Source of the DNA: CF-113 sp035308345
GTDB lineage: Bacteria; Chloroflexota; Ktedonobacteria; Ktedonobacterales; Ktedonobacteraceae
NCBI GenBank assembly: GCA_035308345.1
Contig: DATGGW010000530.1
Location: forward strand, 1-14,863
DNA: 14,863 bases
Direction of reading: 5' to 3'
Below, piece after piece: positions 7,299 to 13,671 of the stretch. The number at the start of each line of letters is the position of its first letter. Position 1 is the first letter of the stretch. The position numbers were made by a program, and so were the translations under genes. A model generated the notes under the pieces. It was not told the origin of the DNA and ran no database searches. It saw nothing but the letters and a program-made list of their open reading frames with translations.

Positions 7299-8717
7299 CT
7301 AATGCAGCGGAAACTGGATCAGCTTCTGTACCTTCTCTCTCGAGTGAGTCGCCCGGTAATGCCCTTCGCGATGCCGTCGATGCACCTGTGGGTCATACAG
7401 CGTTGGCCCCGGAGGTGTTGTTCCAGGAAACAGGCTCGAGAGCAGCTCCTGGTCCTTCTTGAGCAGCGCGTAGGCCACCGAGATGATCTGGCCAGCAATC
7501 CGGCCAATCAGTTTGCCGCGCCCGCTATAGCGGCGCGTGCGCTCATCATAGCGGCATTTGATGAGAAGCAGGCGCTCGTAGATCCTGGCCCACTCGCAGT
7601 CCTTGAGCCGCACGGCCTGCCACGCCACCAGATACATGATGTGCTTCAGCAGGCGCGCCCCACGCGAGGAGAGCCTGGCCCGATCCAGTGTGGTGCCCGA
7701 TTGGCTGAGCATCGGAGCCCACCCGCAGTAGGATTTGAGCTGCGCCGCCCGTTCAAAGTTGGCAATGATGGTGGCGGCCTGGATGGGTCCGATCCCCGGA
7801 ATGGAGGTCAGGATCTGGCCTTCCCGGCAGGTCGTGACGACTTGTCTTAGTTCCGTTTCGAGCTGCTCCAGGTGCTGTTGGATGAGCGTCAGTTCTTCAA
7901 TCAACTGGCTCTGCTCGACCACCAGGCCACGCAGCCGTCCGGCCTCCTTCGTCCCGATGCTTTGCGCCGCCAGCCGCTGCAACTCGAGCAATTTGGCATC
8001 CGAGAGAGAACGAGCAGAACCTCGTCGCTCTTGGAGGGCCGCCAGACTCGCCGTCGCCAGGGCGGCGGGCGTCGGAAAGTGGGTGCGGATGGCCAGCGCC
8101 GTCGGCAGGTTGGGATTCTTGCACACCTGGACGAACTCGGGAAAGACCTCGTCGCAGATGGCGGTCAACTTGTTTTTCCGCCGCGTGCTTTCTACGGTGA
8201 GTTCGTAGCGATGATGCACCATCCCCCGCAACTGAGCAGCGGCGGGTGTTGGGGGCACGAGCCGACGCACCGCCTGCATTGGATCGCCGACCTGGACCCC
8301 CTTCTCCAGTTGGTTCAACAAGAGATTGGCCAGCCCGAGCGCGTCGCGTTTATCGGTTTTAAGCAGTCCTGCCTGGCGCTTCTGTACATGCAGGACGTAC
8401 ACCGGAATATCCAGTTCTTGCAGGTAGTGCAGCAAGGCGCGATGGTAATGCCCGGTGACCTCCAGCACCACGTAGACCTGGGTGAGCGGCACATAGGTGC
8501 TGATACGGTCGACCAGCGCACGAAAGCCCTCACGCGAGTTGGTGAAGGAGAAGGCCGGGCAGCTTTCAAAGCGCTGATGGCGTGTGAGAAGCGTTGGGGA
8601 CACAAAGCCGGCCACATGGGTAGCCTTGCCGATATCGACCCCCAGGTACAGGGTTTCGAGAGCCAGCATCGGTATGACCTGCAGCTCAGACTGCGCCCGT
8701 TGTGCTTGACTGGCCAT
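7299..8717 (-). CDS. IS110-family transposase (DEDD recombinase)
   Basis: 472 residues, somewhat long for the family. The N-terminal RuvC-like DEDD domain shows GVDIGK (D28), LEVTGHY (E86) and KTDKRDA (D122 and D125), the expected four acidic residues. A coiled-coil-rich middle (about 225-295) leads to the C-terminal Transposase_20 domain: SIPGIGPIQAATI at 305-317, then CGWAPMLSQSGT at 331-342, where S340 (or S338) is the likely catalytic Ser. The ATG at 8717 has a perfect AAGGAGG seven bases upstream (8725-8731). The reading frame is intact, so the transposase may be functional. IS110 transposases cut and rejoin DNA through a serine intermediate, guided in studied members by a bridge RNA encoded next to the gene. 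It is oriented toward the operon downstream and could read into it. Confidence 0.93.
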   Translation of the reverse strand: MASQAQRAQSELQVIPMLALETLYLGVDIGKATHVAGFVSPTLLTRHQRFESCPAFSFTNSREGFRALVDRISTYVPLTQVYVVLEVTGHYHRALLHYLQELDIPVYVLHVQKRQAGLLKTDKRDALGLANLLLNQLEKGVQVGDPMQAVRRLVPPTPAAAQLRGMVHHRYELTVESTRRKNKLTAICDEVFPEFVQVCKNPNLPTALAIRTHFPTPAALATASLAALQERRGSARSLSDAKLLELQRLAAQSIGTKEAGRLRGLVVEQSQLIEELTLIQQHLEQLETELRQVVTTCREGQILTSIPGIGPIQAATIIANFERAAQLKSYCGWAPMLSQSGTTLDRARLSSRGARLLKHIMYLVAWQAVRLKDCEWARIYERLLLIKCRYDERTRRYSGRGKLIGRIAGQIISVAYALLKKDQELLSSLFPGTTPPGPTLYDPQVHRRHREGHYRATHSREKVQKLIQFPLH

Positions 8718-8850
8718 CCATTCACCTCCTTCGTCATGTCCCTATGCGTCACATCGCATGTGGTACTCAAGCACCGCTGCTGTCTCAAGCACACTGCTCT
8801 TCTTATACAAAAGCACAGCGCGCTATCCACGTGACCTGTGATGAAACGGC
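7299..8850 (-). mobile_element. IS110-family insertion sequence, minimum extent
   Basis: The element includes the transposase gene and at least part of its 5' noncoding flank. IS110 members lack clear terminal inverted repeats, so the ends cannot be fixed by eye. A 9-base direct repeat GAATCTTGA at 7277-7285 and 9056-9064 is one possible pair of boundaries (about 1.8 kb), but a match of this length could be chance. Comparison with an empty site or another copy would settle the ends. Confidence 0.5.
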
Positions 8851-8870
8851 CCAACGTTGGAGGAGAGAAG
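8718..8870 (-). ncRNA. Candidate bridge-RNA region of the IS110 element
   Basis: About 150 bases 5' of the IS110 transposase have no plausible gene but show structure: a CACAT-CGC-ATGTG hairpin at 8750-8762, and two direct copies of CTCAAGCAC (8766-8774 and 8784-8792; GTGCTTGAG on the transcribed strand). A GTATAAG at about 8805-8811 (minus strand) could be a -10 element. In IS110-group elements such as IS621 the bridge RNA is encoded between the left end and the transposase start, which is this position. This is location plus structure only; RNA folding and target complementarity were not tested. Confidence 0.3.
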
Positions 8871-9057
8871 CGGGACCCTGTGGACGTGTCTCTGCCAACT
8901 TCGGATCAGAAGTGTGGCTTCAACCTCTTATGAGGAGTGCGATCACATCCCCCAGCTTGTTCGTCGGAGTCGAGCTCCACAGTGTACCCAGGGTTCTTCA
9001 GGGCCTTTCCGGAAGGAAGCTACCCTCCCGTGCCTCTCCATTCCCCACCGTTTCCGA

Positions 9058-9079
9058 ATCTTGAACAGAATTTCAAGAT
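9058..9079. repeat. Perfect 8-bp inverted repeat
   Basis: ATCTTGAA and TTCAAGAT flank the 6-nt spacer CAGAAT. No T-tract follows. It overlaps the GAATCTTGA copy that is a possible IS110 boundary. It could be a protein-binding site or an insertion-element end. Confidence 0.4.
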
Positions 9080-9224
9080 CTTATCCGAAGTGTACCTGAA
9101 TTTTGCACAGAAACGGCTGACAGGTTTGTCCAATGTTTGGGGAACTGTGTCTACAATTTCTCGGCAGATCCTCTCTTAAAAATGCTGAGCATGTGATGGA
9201 AAAAGTCGGCCAGAAGGTCTCACC

Positions 9225-9310
9225 ATTGAAAAGCAAAAACAGGTACAGTTGTTCTAGAATACCTGGCGTTGTTCAATGGACGCATTCCCTGTAAATGCAG
9301 TCAGGGAATG
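9225..9310. repeat. Nested and adjacent inverted repeats (possible structured RNA or element end)
   Basis: The outer arms ATTGAA (9225-9230) and TTCAAT (9272-9277) enclose CAGGTA (9240-9245) and TACCTG (9260-9265). Six bases later a 9-bp perfect stem CATTCCCTG (9283-9291) pairs with CAGGGAATG (9302-9310) across a 10-nt loop. No T-run follows, so an intrinsic terminator is unlikely. Function is unknown. Confidence 0.45.
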
Positions 9311-9344
9311 TCACCAAACAATAGAAAAGAGTGCGGTGTAAGCG

Positions 9345-9548
9345 ATGGAGACAATTGAAAAGAAGATGAGCGACCATCAGTCATTCACAAGCCGTAACCG
9401 CTACCTTCCCACAAGGGAAAACTTCATATGGCGGATGAAACAGCTATTGTGCGACCTGGCGGATCAAGCGAGTACTATAGGCGAACAATCGAGGCAGGGA
9501 GACGTGTCGCCACTAGGCGACCAGAAACCACCCACGATGCGAACGTAG
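9345..9548 (+). CDS. Hypothetical small protein, uncertain
   Basis: A 67-codon ATG frame, hydrophilic and mixed-charge, with no recognisable domain, signal or membrane segment. No good ribosome site precedes the ATG at 9345; an internal ATG at 9366 has a weak GAAAAGAAG upstream. It follows the inverted-repeat cluster. It may be spurious; conservation in relatives would be the test. Confidence 0.2.
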   Translation: METIEKKMSDHQSFTSRNRYLPTRENFIWRMKQLLCDLADQASTIGEQSRQGDVSPLGDQKPPTMRT

Positions 9549-9700
9549 CATAAAGAGCAGTCATAGATGAGCAAGTATGGCTGCTCCGTTTATTCAAGCA
9601 ATTTGCCTGATATGCCGCAGAATAAACGCCTCCAAATCGGCACCCCATTGCAGTTCGCCAACGCCGGTGAGTTTCCATTTTTCAATCTATGAAGAGACGT
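9549..9700. other. Intergenic, no gene seen
   Basis: Moderately AT-rich. On the minus strand it continues directly from the stop of the membrane-anchored protein gene at 9701. In another minus-strand frame an open stretch crosses 9830-9681 and ends in DLNVSS before a stop, which may be leftover coding from the original C terminus of that gene. Nothing further can be supported. Confidence 0.35.
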
Positions 9701-10201
9701 TTAAGTCATCCTCGAACCGTATGTGTACCAGGTACGCGAACATATCCTGAAGCCCTTGCTCATTTTGTGGAGCTGTTTGCCGAGAAATTGGACGGCCTGT
9801 ATCCCAGCACAGTAAATCCTGGCGCACGCAGTGGGTGCTGGTGATTCCACATTGCAGAGAGTCTGAAGGGTATACTGAGGAGTGAGACTTTGTGCTACTG
9901 TTGTGGCGGTTGCATTGGTCTGGGCTACTGCGTTTTGCGTTGCTTGTGCATTGACCGTGGCTGCTATGTTTGGCGTTGGAGAAGGCGAGAGGGTCACAAG
10001 GGTCGTAGGGATATGTGTTGGAGAAGGTGTTGCTCCTTTGTTTATACTCGCTAACAGAAATATGCCGGTGACAATAGCAGCAAGTATTGGGCTACCTATA
10101 AGAGCAATAATTATATTCCTCTTGAAAGAGTTCTGCTGTTGCGGATTATTTGAGGCCTGGCCAGAGGACTGGTGAGGGTACTGTTGCGGTTGCTGAGACA
10201 T
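9701..10201 (-). CDS. Single-pass membrane protein with Thr/Pro/Ala-rich linker, possibly C-terminally degraded
   Basis: 166 residues. A Gln/Pro/Asn-rich cytoplasmic N terminus (1-26) leads to one transmembrane helix (about 28-53), then a Thr/Ser/Pro stretch (57-76) and an Ala/Thr/Asn/Gln-rich linker (77-105) of the type that carries extracellular domains in filamentous Chloroflexota. After about residue 110 the sequence is Cys-, Arg- and Lys-rich with no domain, and an alternative frame here also looks protein-like. The gene has therefore probably lost its outer domain by a frameshift or deletion. The ATG at 10201 has only a weak ribosome site. The transposon end lies 55 bp upstream, so its native promoter region may be cut. 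Confidence 0.6.
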   Translation of the reverse strand: MSQQPQQYPHQSSGQASNNPQQQNSFKRNIIIALIGSPILAAIVTGIFLLASINKGATPSPTHIPTTLVTLSPSPTPNIAATVNAQATQNAVAQTNATATTVAQSLTPQYTLQTLCNVESPAPTACARIYCAGIQAVQFLGKQLHKMSKGFRICSRTWYTYGSRMT

Positions 10202-10252
10202 CTCTATCGTCCATTGAAAGCATGAAAATTATCTTTGTAACTATTCAGAGTC

Positions 10253-10256
10253 CTAG
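10253..10256. repeat. Target-site duplication CTAG, left copy
   Basis: CTAG immediately outside the left inverted repeat, matched by CTAG at 13510-13513. It fits the YTAR target rule of IS701 elements. Confidence 0.75.
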
Positions 10257-10287
10257 TATTACAACGAGACTTTTTTAGGGTAAACTG
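10257..10287. repeat. Left terminal inverted repeat of the transposon
   Basis: The outer 19 bases match the right end with one difference. After the T-run comes AGGGTAAACTG, also found in the right end after a 6-base insertion there. The transposase start is 32 bases inside. Confidence 0.8.
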
Positions 10288-10318
10288 AAAGGAAGTTTTT
10301 TTCTGGAGGTGAAACCTG

Positions 10319-11906
10319 ATGGCTTTCGTGCTTGATGTCACTGCTGATCAGCCACCTCTTCCAGGGCAAATAACCGTCCAGAGCTTGACTGCCGAAGAGG
10401 TGGCTTCTCTCGCTGAAGAATTGGTAATCTACCACCAGCACTTTGCGCCGTTGTTTTACCGCCGTGAGCAGCGCGAGTGGGCAGAGTTCTATTTGCGTGG
10501 GCTGCTCACGGCCGATGTCACCCGCAAGAATGTCGAAGCCATGGCCCTCCGCCTGCTGGGAGTGGGGCCGCATGCGGAACGGCAGGTCCGGGCGCTCCAG
10601 CAATTCATTGGGGAAGGCAAGTGGGACGACGATGCGCTCCTGGCAGAGCATCAGCACCTCGTGAACGAGACGCTCGGCGAAACGGATGGGATCCTGATCG
10701 TGGATGGCTCCGACTTCCCCAAACATGGAAATCACTCAGCGGGGGTAGCACCTCAATGGTGCGGGCACACCGGCAAAAAGGACAATTGCCAGGCTGGGGT
10801 CTTCGTGAGCTATGCCAGCCGCAAGGGAGCGACGTTGCTTGACCGGCGTCTTTATCTGCCGGAAGCCTGGTTCGATGAGGAGCACCACGCACGGTGGCAG
10901 GACTGCCAGATCCCCGACGAGATCGCTTTTCAGACGAAACATGAGTTAGCGGCACAGATGGTTGAGGGTATCATGACCTCTGGACGTCTCCAAGCGCAGT
11001 GGGTCGCCTGCGACGAAGGGTATGGCGACTCCCCGGCCTTTCTGCAACGGCTGGACGCGACGGGGCTGTGGTATTTAGCTGAGATCCCGCGCGATACCAA
11101 AGTCTGGCCGCTTCTGGAAACGGATGGGCAGACGGGGCGAGCGCTGCCGAGCAAGTGGGTGCCGCCCCAGGCCCCCTCGCGCAAAGGACCTGCTCCCCGC
11201 CGTGAACGCTTACATCCCAATTCCCCAGCCAAAGTGGCAGTGGAAGAACTGGCGAAACAAAGGCCCGCCTCGTCCTGGCAACGCTTTCGCCTGTTGGAGG
11301 GGCACAAAGGCCCGCTGGTCGCTGATTTTCTCGTGCTGCGCGCCATCCTGCCGCTTGATCGCTTACCGGGTCCAGAGGTCTGGGTCGTGATCCGGCGGAA
11401 GGTCAGTGGTTCGCCAGAGGAACCGGAGTGGAAGTTTTACCTGAGCAACGCTCCGCTAGAAACCGCACTTGCCACCTTTGTGCGAGTGAGCGGGATGCGC
11501 TGGCCCATCGAGACGTGTTTTGCCGAATGCAAAGGAGAACTGGGCATGGACCATTACGAGCTCCGGTTCTGGCGCGGGTGGCAGCATCACATGACGATGG
11601 TTATGCTTGCCCATCACTTCCAGGTTCGGTGGCAACAACGCCTCAACCAGAGAGAGGGGGGTCCTGCGACCCACCACAGCCTGTCCGTTACCTACTCCCG
11701 ATGAGGTGCCTGGTCTGGACGCGCATCCTGCTCTGCCGCTCAGCATTGCTCAGATACGTTTGCTCTTGCGCGTTGCCTTGCCCCAACCTCCATTGGACCT
11801 GCCAGCAGCCCTGGCCTTGATCGCGTATCAGCAGCGCCACAACTAAGCGGCCTATTGCTCTCATCGCAAGCGCCTGCTGGCTCAGTTGCAAGAGGTACGC
11901 TGGTAA
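10319..11906 (+). pseudogene. IS701-family DDE transposase, frameshifted and with an internal stop
   Basis: The intact part is a 461-residue frame (10319-11704). The ATG has GGAGGTG seven bases upstream. DDE residues are D129 in IVDGSDFPKHG, D232 in WVACDEGYG, and E398 in MRWPIETCFAECKGELG. The original C terminus continues in the +1 frame: IRLLLRVALPQPPLDL, then ALIAYQQRHN, a TAA at 11844-11846, then AAYCSHRKRLLAQL up to a TAA at 11904-11906. The frame is lost at or near a run of six G at 11656-11661; one G fewer restores the continuous reading. The protein as encoded lacks about 70 native C-terminal residues and ends in unrelated ones. The catalytic core is complete, but function is doubtful. 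Confidence 0.85.
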
Positions 11907-11973
11907 AACTAACGTTGGAGGGGATCAGCGTCTCCCAGCCTGTATGCTGTCCGCTCAGCCAGCATCCGGAGCT
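11902..11973. repeat. Internal inverted repeat, left arm
   Basis: Pairs in reverse complement with 13419-13482. A 33-base block (11920-11952) is identical, with flanking similarity broken by 3- and 5-base indels. It begins at the ancestral transposase stop codon. The two arms bracket the cupin-tetR passenger module. Confidence 0.75.
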
Positions 11974-12078
11974 TTCAGGAAGCTGGAACAACTATTCCCT
12001 CCCGGCTCAACATGTCGGCGAACGGTGAGACTCGGTCAAGTTGGGGTCTGAAACTGGGCTGGTGAACCCCTTTCTTGA

Positions 12079-12582
12079 TTACCCCAGCAGCTTCACATGA
12101 AAGGCTGTCGCCAACTCCTCGATCCACTCCGGATGATACGTCAGGCCGTACTTTTCGGCAAGCGCGGCAACCTGTTCGGGGTCGGGCGGGCCGGAAGGCT
12201 GGAGCAAGCGCGCCATCTCCCGAAAGTAGGTCTCAAAGCCTGCCGGGCAGATGATCTCAAGCAGTCGCGCCGGGCCAGGGCCAGCGTTCCAGAACGTGTG
12301 GGGGATGCCTCTGGGCTTAAAGACATACGAACCAGCAGTGGCCTGAACGACAAGATCCCCAATTTTGACTCCTACCTCCCCCTCCAATACATACGAAAGC
12401 TCATCTTCTCCGTGGTGTGTATGAGGCATGGCAAGGGTTCCTGGCGCAACCGGATGCTCAACGATGGAAAGTGCCCCGCCAGTCAAGGGGCCAAACACCT
12501 TGAAGATGACCCCCACGCCACCCAGGGCAACAGTCTCGCCCATACCAGGTTTCACGAGAAGATCTTCTCTGCTCACCTGCAT
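12079..12582 (-). CDS. Cupin-domain protein (quercetin-dioxygenase-like), transposon passenger
   Basis: 167 residues from the ATG at 12582, with AAAGGAG about seven bases upstream; the longer in-frame extension to 12693 crosses the promoter and is not coding. The single cupin domain carries H54, H56 and E61 in MPHTHHGEDELSYVLEGEVG (52-71) and H95 in KPRGIPHTFWNAG (89-101). These four positions are the usual metal ligands. A helical C-terminal tail (118-167) includes EKYGLTYHPEW, seen in a common family of small stand-alone cupins of unknown substrate. A strong sigma70-like promoter lies upstream, and it is divergent from the adjacent tetR gene, which is its likely regulator. It probably acts on or binds a small, perhaps toxic, aromatic or polyol compound, but the substrate is not readable. 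Confidence 0.85.
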   Translation of the reverse strand: MQVSREDLLVKPGMGETVALGGVGVIFKVFGPLTGGALSIVEHPVAPGTLAMPHTHHGEDELSYVLEGEVGVKIGDLVVQATAGSYVFKPRGIPHTFWNAGPGPARLLEIICPAGFETYFREMARLLQPSGPPDPEQVAALAEKYGLTYHPEWIEELATAFHVKLLG

Positions 12583-12664
12583 TGTGCCGCTCCTTTCTCG
12601 CATGTGCCGAGGCACTGGCGTGCCTGGCAATTCCAGAAAACAGTGATGTATACTGATAGTGCAA

Positions 12665-12693
12665 AGCATACCAGAAGGCCGGGGCTTTGTCAA
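12665..12693 (-). promoter_or_regulatory. Sigma70-type promoter of the passenger cupin gene
   Basis: On the minus strand TTGACA (12688-12693) and TATGCT (12665-12670) are separated by exactly 17 bases. The start codon is about 75 bases downstream of the expected transcription start, leaving a leader that contains a GTATACTG box. Confidence 0.7.
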
Positions 12694-12709
12694 TATTCAG
12701 TGAACAATT

Positions 12710-12736
12710 TTGTCTAATGAAACTGTGTGGTATACT
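12710..12736 (+). promoter_or_regulatory. tetR promoter with extended -10
   Basis: TTGTCT (12710-12715) and TATACT (12731-12736) are spaced by 15 bases, with TGG directly before the -10 (extended -10). Predicted transcription begins at or next to the tetR ATG, so a leaderless transcript is expected. Confidence 0.55.
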
Positions 12737-12742
12737 GCCTCT

Positions 12743-13339
12743 ATGACACGCACCTATCACCTGAAACAGCGCGCTCAGCGCCAGCAAGCAACTCGTCAGC
12801 GGATTATCGAAGCAGCAGTCGAACTGCATACGACCCTTGGACCCGCCCAGACCACCATCAGCGCCATCGCCCAACGGGCCGGAGTGGAGCGACTGACCCT
12901 GTATCGCCACTTCCCCGACGAGCACGCGCTGCTCTCTGCCTGCTCCAGCCATTATCTGAGCACCCACCCCTTGCCCGACCCCACCCCTTGGGGACTGATC
13001 GCTGACCCCCAGGCTCGTTTGCGCCGGGGCCTCGCTGAGGTCTATGCCTACTATCGCCGGACCGAGCAGCACATGGCCGCTCTCCAGCGCGATGCACAAG
13101 TGCTGCCTCAGTTACGCGAGTTCGCCGCGCCCTACCTTGAGCGCTGGGGCCAGATGCGCGCTGTGCTGGCTGCCGCGTGGGGGGGGTCTGCCCCAAAGCT
13201 TCCGAAGCTTTCCGCCGCGCTGGGCCACGCGCTTGACTTCCAGTCCTGGCGCTCGCTCGTCCGCCAGCAGGGGCTTGAAGACGAGCAGGTGGTTGAGCTG
13301 ATGGTTGGCATGGTTCGCTGTCTGGTCGCAGGCACCTAA
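12743..13339 (+). CDS. TetR-family transcriptional regulator, transposon passenger
   Basis: 198 residues from the ATG at 12743. The N-terminal TetR helix-turn-helix spans about 14-60: TRQRIIEAAVELH, TTISAIAQRAGVERLTLYRHFPDEHALLSAC, the classic layout ending in LYRHF. The C-terminal ligand domain (61-198) is divergent, as usual. An upstream in-frame start at 12710 would place coding over the -35/-10 region and is rejected. No Shine-Dalgarno is seen, and the -10 ends seven bases before the ATG, so the mRNA is probably leaderless. It is divergent from the cupin gene with a 160-bp shared intergenic region, the usual layout for a repressor controlling its neighbour and itself. The ligand is unknown. 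Confidence 0.9.
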   Translation: MTRTYHLKQRAQRQQATRQRIIEAAVELHTTLGPAQTTISAIAQRAGVERLTLYRHFPDEHALLSACSSHYLSTHPLPDPTPWGLIADPQARLRRGLAEVYAYYRRTEQHMAALQRDAQVLPQLREFAAPYLERWGQMRAVLAAAWGGSAPKLPKLSAALGHALDFQSWRSLVRQQGLEDEQVVELMVGMVRCLVAGT

Positions 13340-13418
13340 AACCACCGCGAGTCCTTGGCTCTTCATTCTGCTGGTTCTTCGTGACAGGGGAGAGCAACAC
13401 GTCGCCTCCTCAGAGCAT

Positions 13419-13482
13419 AGCTCCCTGGTTCAGTGGACAGCATACAGGCTGGGAGACGCTGATCCCCAACGTCAGTTTTGCC
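13419..13482. repeat. Internal inverted repeat, right arm
   Basis: Reverse-complement partner of 11902-11973, with the identical 33-base core at 13435-13467. It runs directly into the right terminal inverted repeat of the transposon, so the left arm looks like an inverted copy of the inner right end. Confidence 0.75.
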
Positions 13483-13509
13483 CTGACGAGAAAAAGTCTC
13501 GTTGTATTA
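13473..13509. repeat. Right terminal inverted repeat of the transposon
   Basis: Reverse complement of the left end: CAGTTTTGCCCT, a 6-base insertion, then AAAAAGTCTCGTTGTATTA, ending at the CTAG duplication. Confidence 0.8.
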
Positions 13510-13513
13510 CTAG
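13510..13513. repeat. Target-site duplication CTAG, right copy
   Basis: CTAG immediately outside the right inverted repeat, matching the copy at 10253-10256. Removing the element plus one copy joins the two flanks cleanly. Confidence 0.75.
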
Positions 13514-13612
13514 AAGACTTGCCTGAAAAAGCAAAAACGACTACAGTAGACCTATGACAGCCGAAGAAGAACTGCTGCGACAAGCAAATAGCCGCCATGT
13601 CCTTATCACACT

Positions 13613-13670
13613 TTTACGGGCGAATCTGGGCGATACCCTATATTTACGGACGAAACGGGGTTGTACCCTA
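13613..13670. repeat. Two imperfect direct repeats, period 30 bp
   Basis: 28-base units at 13613-13640 and 13643-13670 match at 22 positions; both begin TTTACGG and end TACCCTA. They lie just downstream of the stop of the membrane protein gene at 13672. Function is unknown. Confidence 0.5.
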
Positions 13671-13671
13671 A

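Larger units (their letters stand above)
8851..9344. other. Noncoding stretch with several inverted repeats
   Basis: No ORF here has a convincing ribosome site or recognisable protein. What is visible is structure: a perfect 8-bp stem ATCTTGAA/TTCAAGAT with a 6-nt loop (9058-9079), nested inverted repeats at 9225-9277, and a 9-bp stem at 9283-9310. It is less GC-rich than the operon to the left. It may include the outer part of the IS110 element and remnants of older insertions. Confidence 0.5.
12648..12737. promoter_or_regulatory. Paired GTATACTG boxes, candidate TetR operators
   Basis: GTATACTG occurs at 12648-12655, just past the cupin transcription start, and at 12730-12737, overlapping the tetR -10. 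GTATAC is itself palindromic. Both placements would block transcription if bound, consistent with repression of both genes. This is inferred from position and repetition only. Confidence 0.35.
10257..13509 (+). mobile_element. IS701-family transposon with passenger cupin and TetR genes
   Basis: Both ends are defined. The left end reads TATTACAACGAGACTTTTT, and the right end in reverse complement reads TAATACAACGAGACTTTTT, 18 of 19 identical, with further AGGG(T/C)AAA(A)CTG similarity inside. CTAG directly abuts both ends (10253-10256 and 13510-13513). A 4-bp YTAR duplication is the known IS701 signature, and CTAG fits it. The 3253-bp element holds a broken DDE transposase (10319-11906), a cupin gene and a divergent tetR gene. 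The matching target duplication indicates that the two ends moved as one unit, or that passengers were gained after a simpler insertion. The element is much longer than a bare IS701 copy (about 1.4-1.7 kb). Confidence 0.8.

Noticed and set aside
7872..8834. 320-codon plus-strand frame
   Set aside because: Antisense to the IS110 transposase, with no recognisable domain.
8853..8872. AACGTTGGAGG shared with 11911-11921 as a common element end
   Set aside because: Similarity fades after about 11-20 bases and the two sites belong to different element families; probably chance.
9283..9310. Intrinsic terminator
   Set aside because: The stem is perfect, but no T-run follows on either strand and no gene ends nearby.
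12583..12693. Upstream extension of the passenger cupin to 12693
   Set aside because: It would run through the TTGACA/TATGCT promoter; the ATG at 12582 has AAAGGAG and begins a normal cupin N terminus.
12097..12717. 206-codon plus-strand frame
   Set aside because: Antisense to the passenger cupin gene and its promoter.
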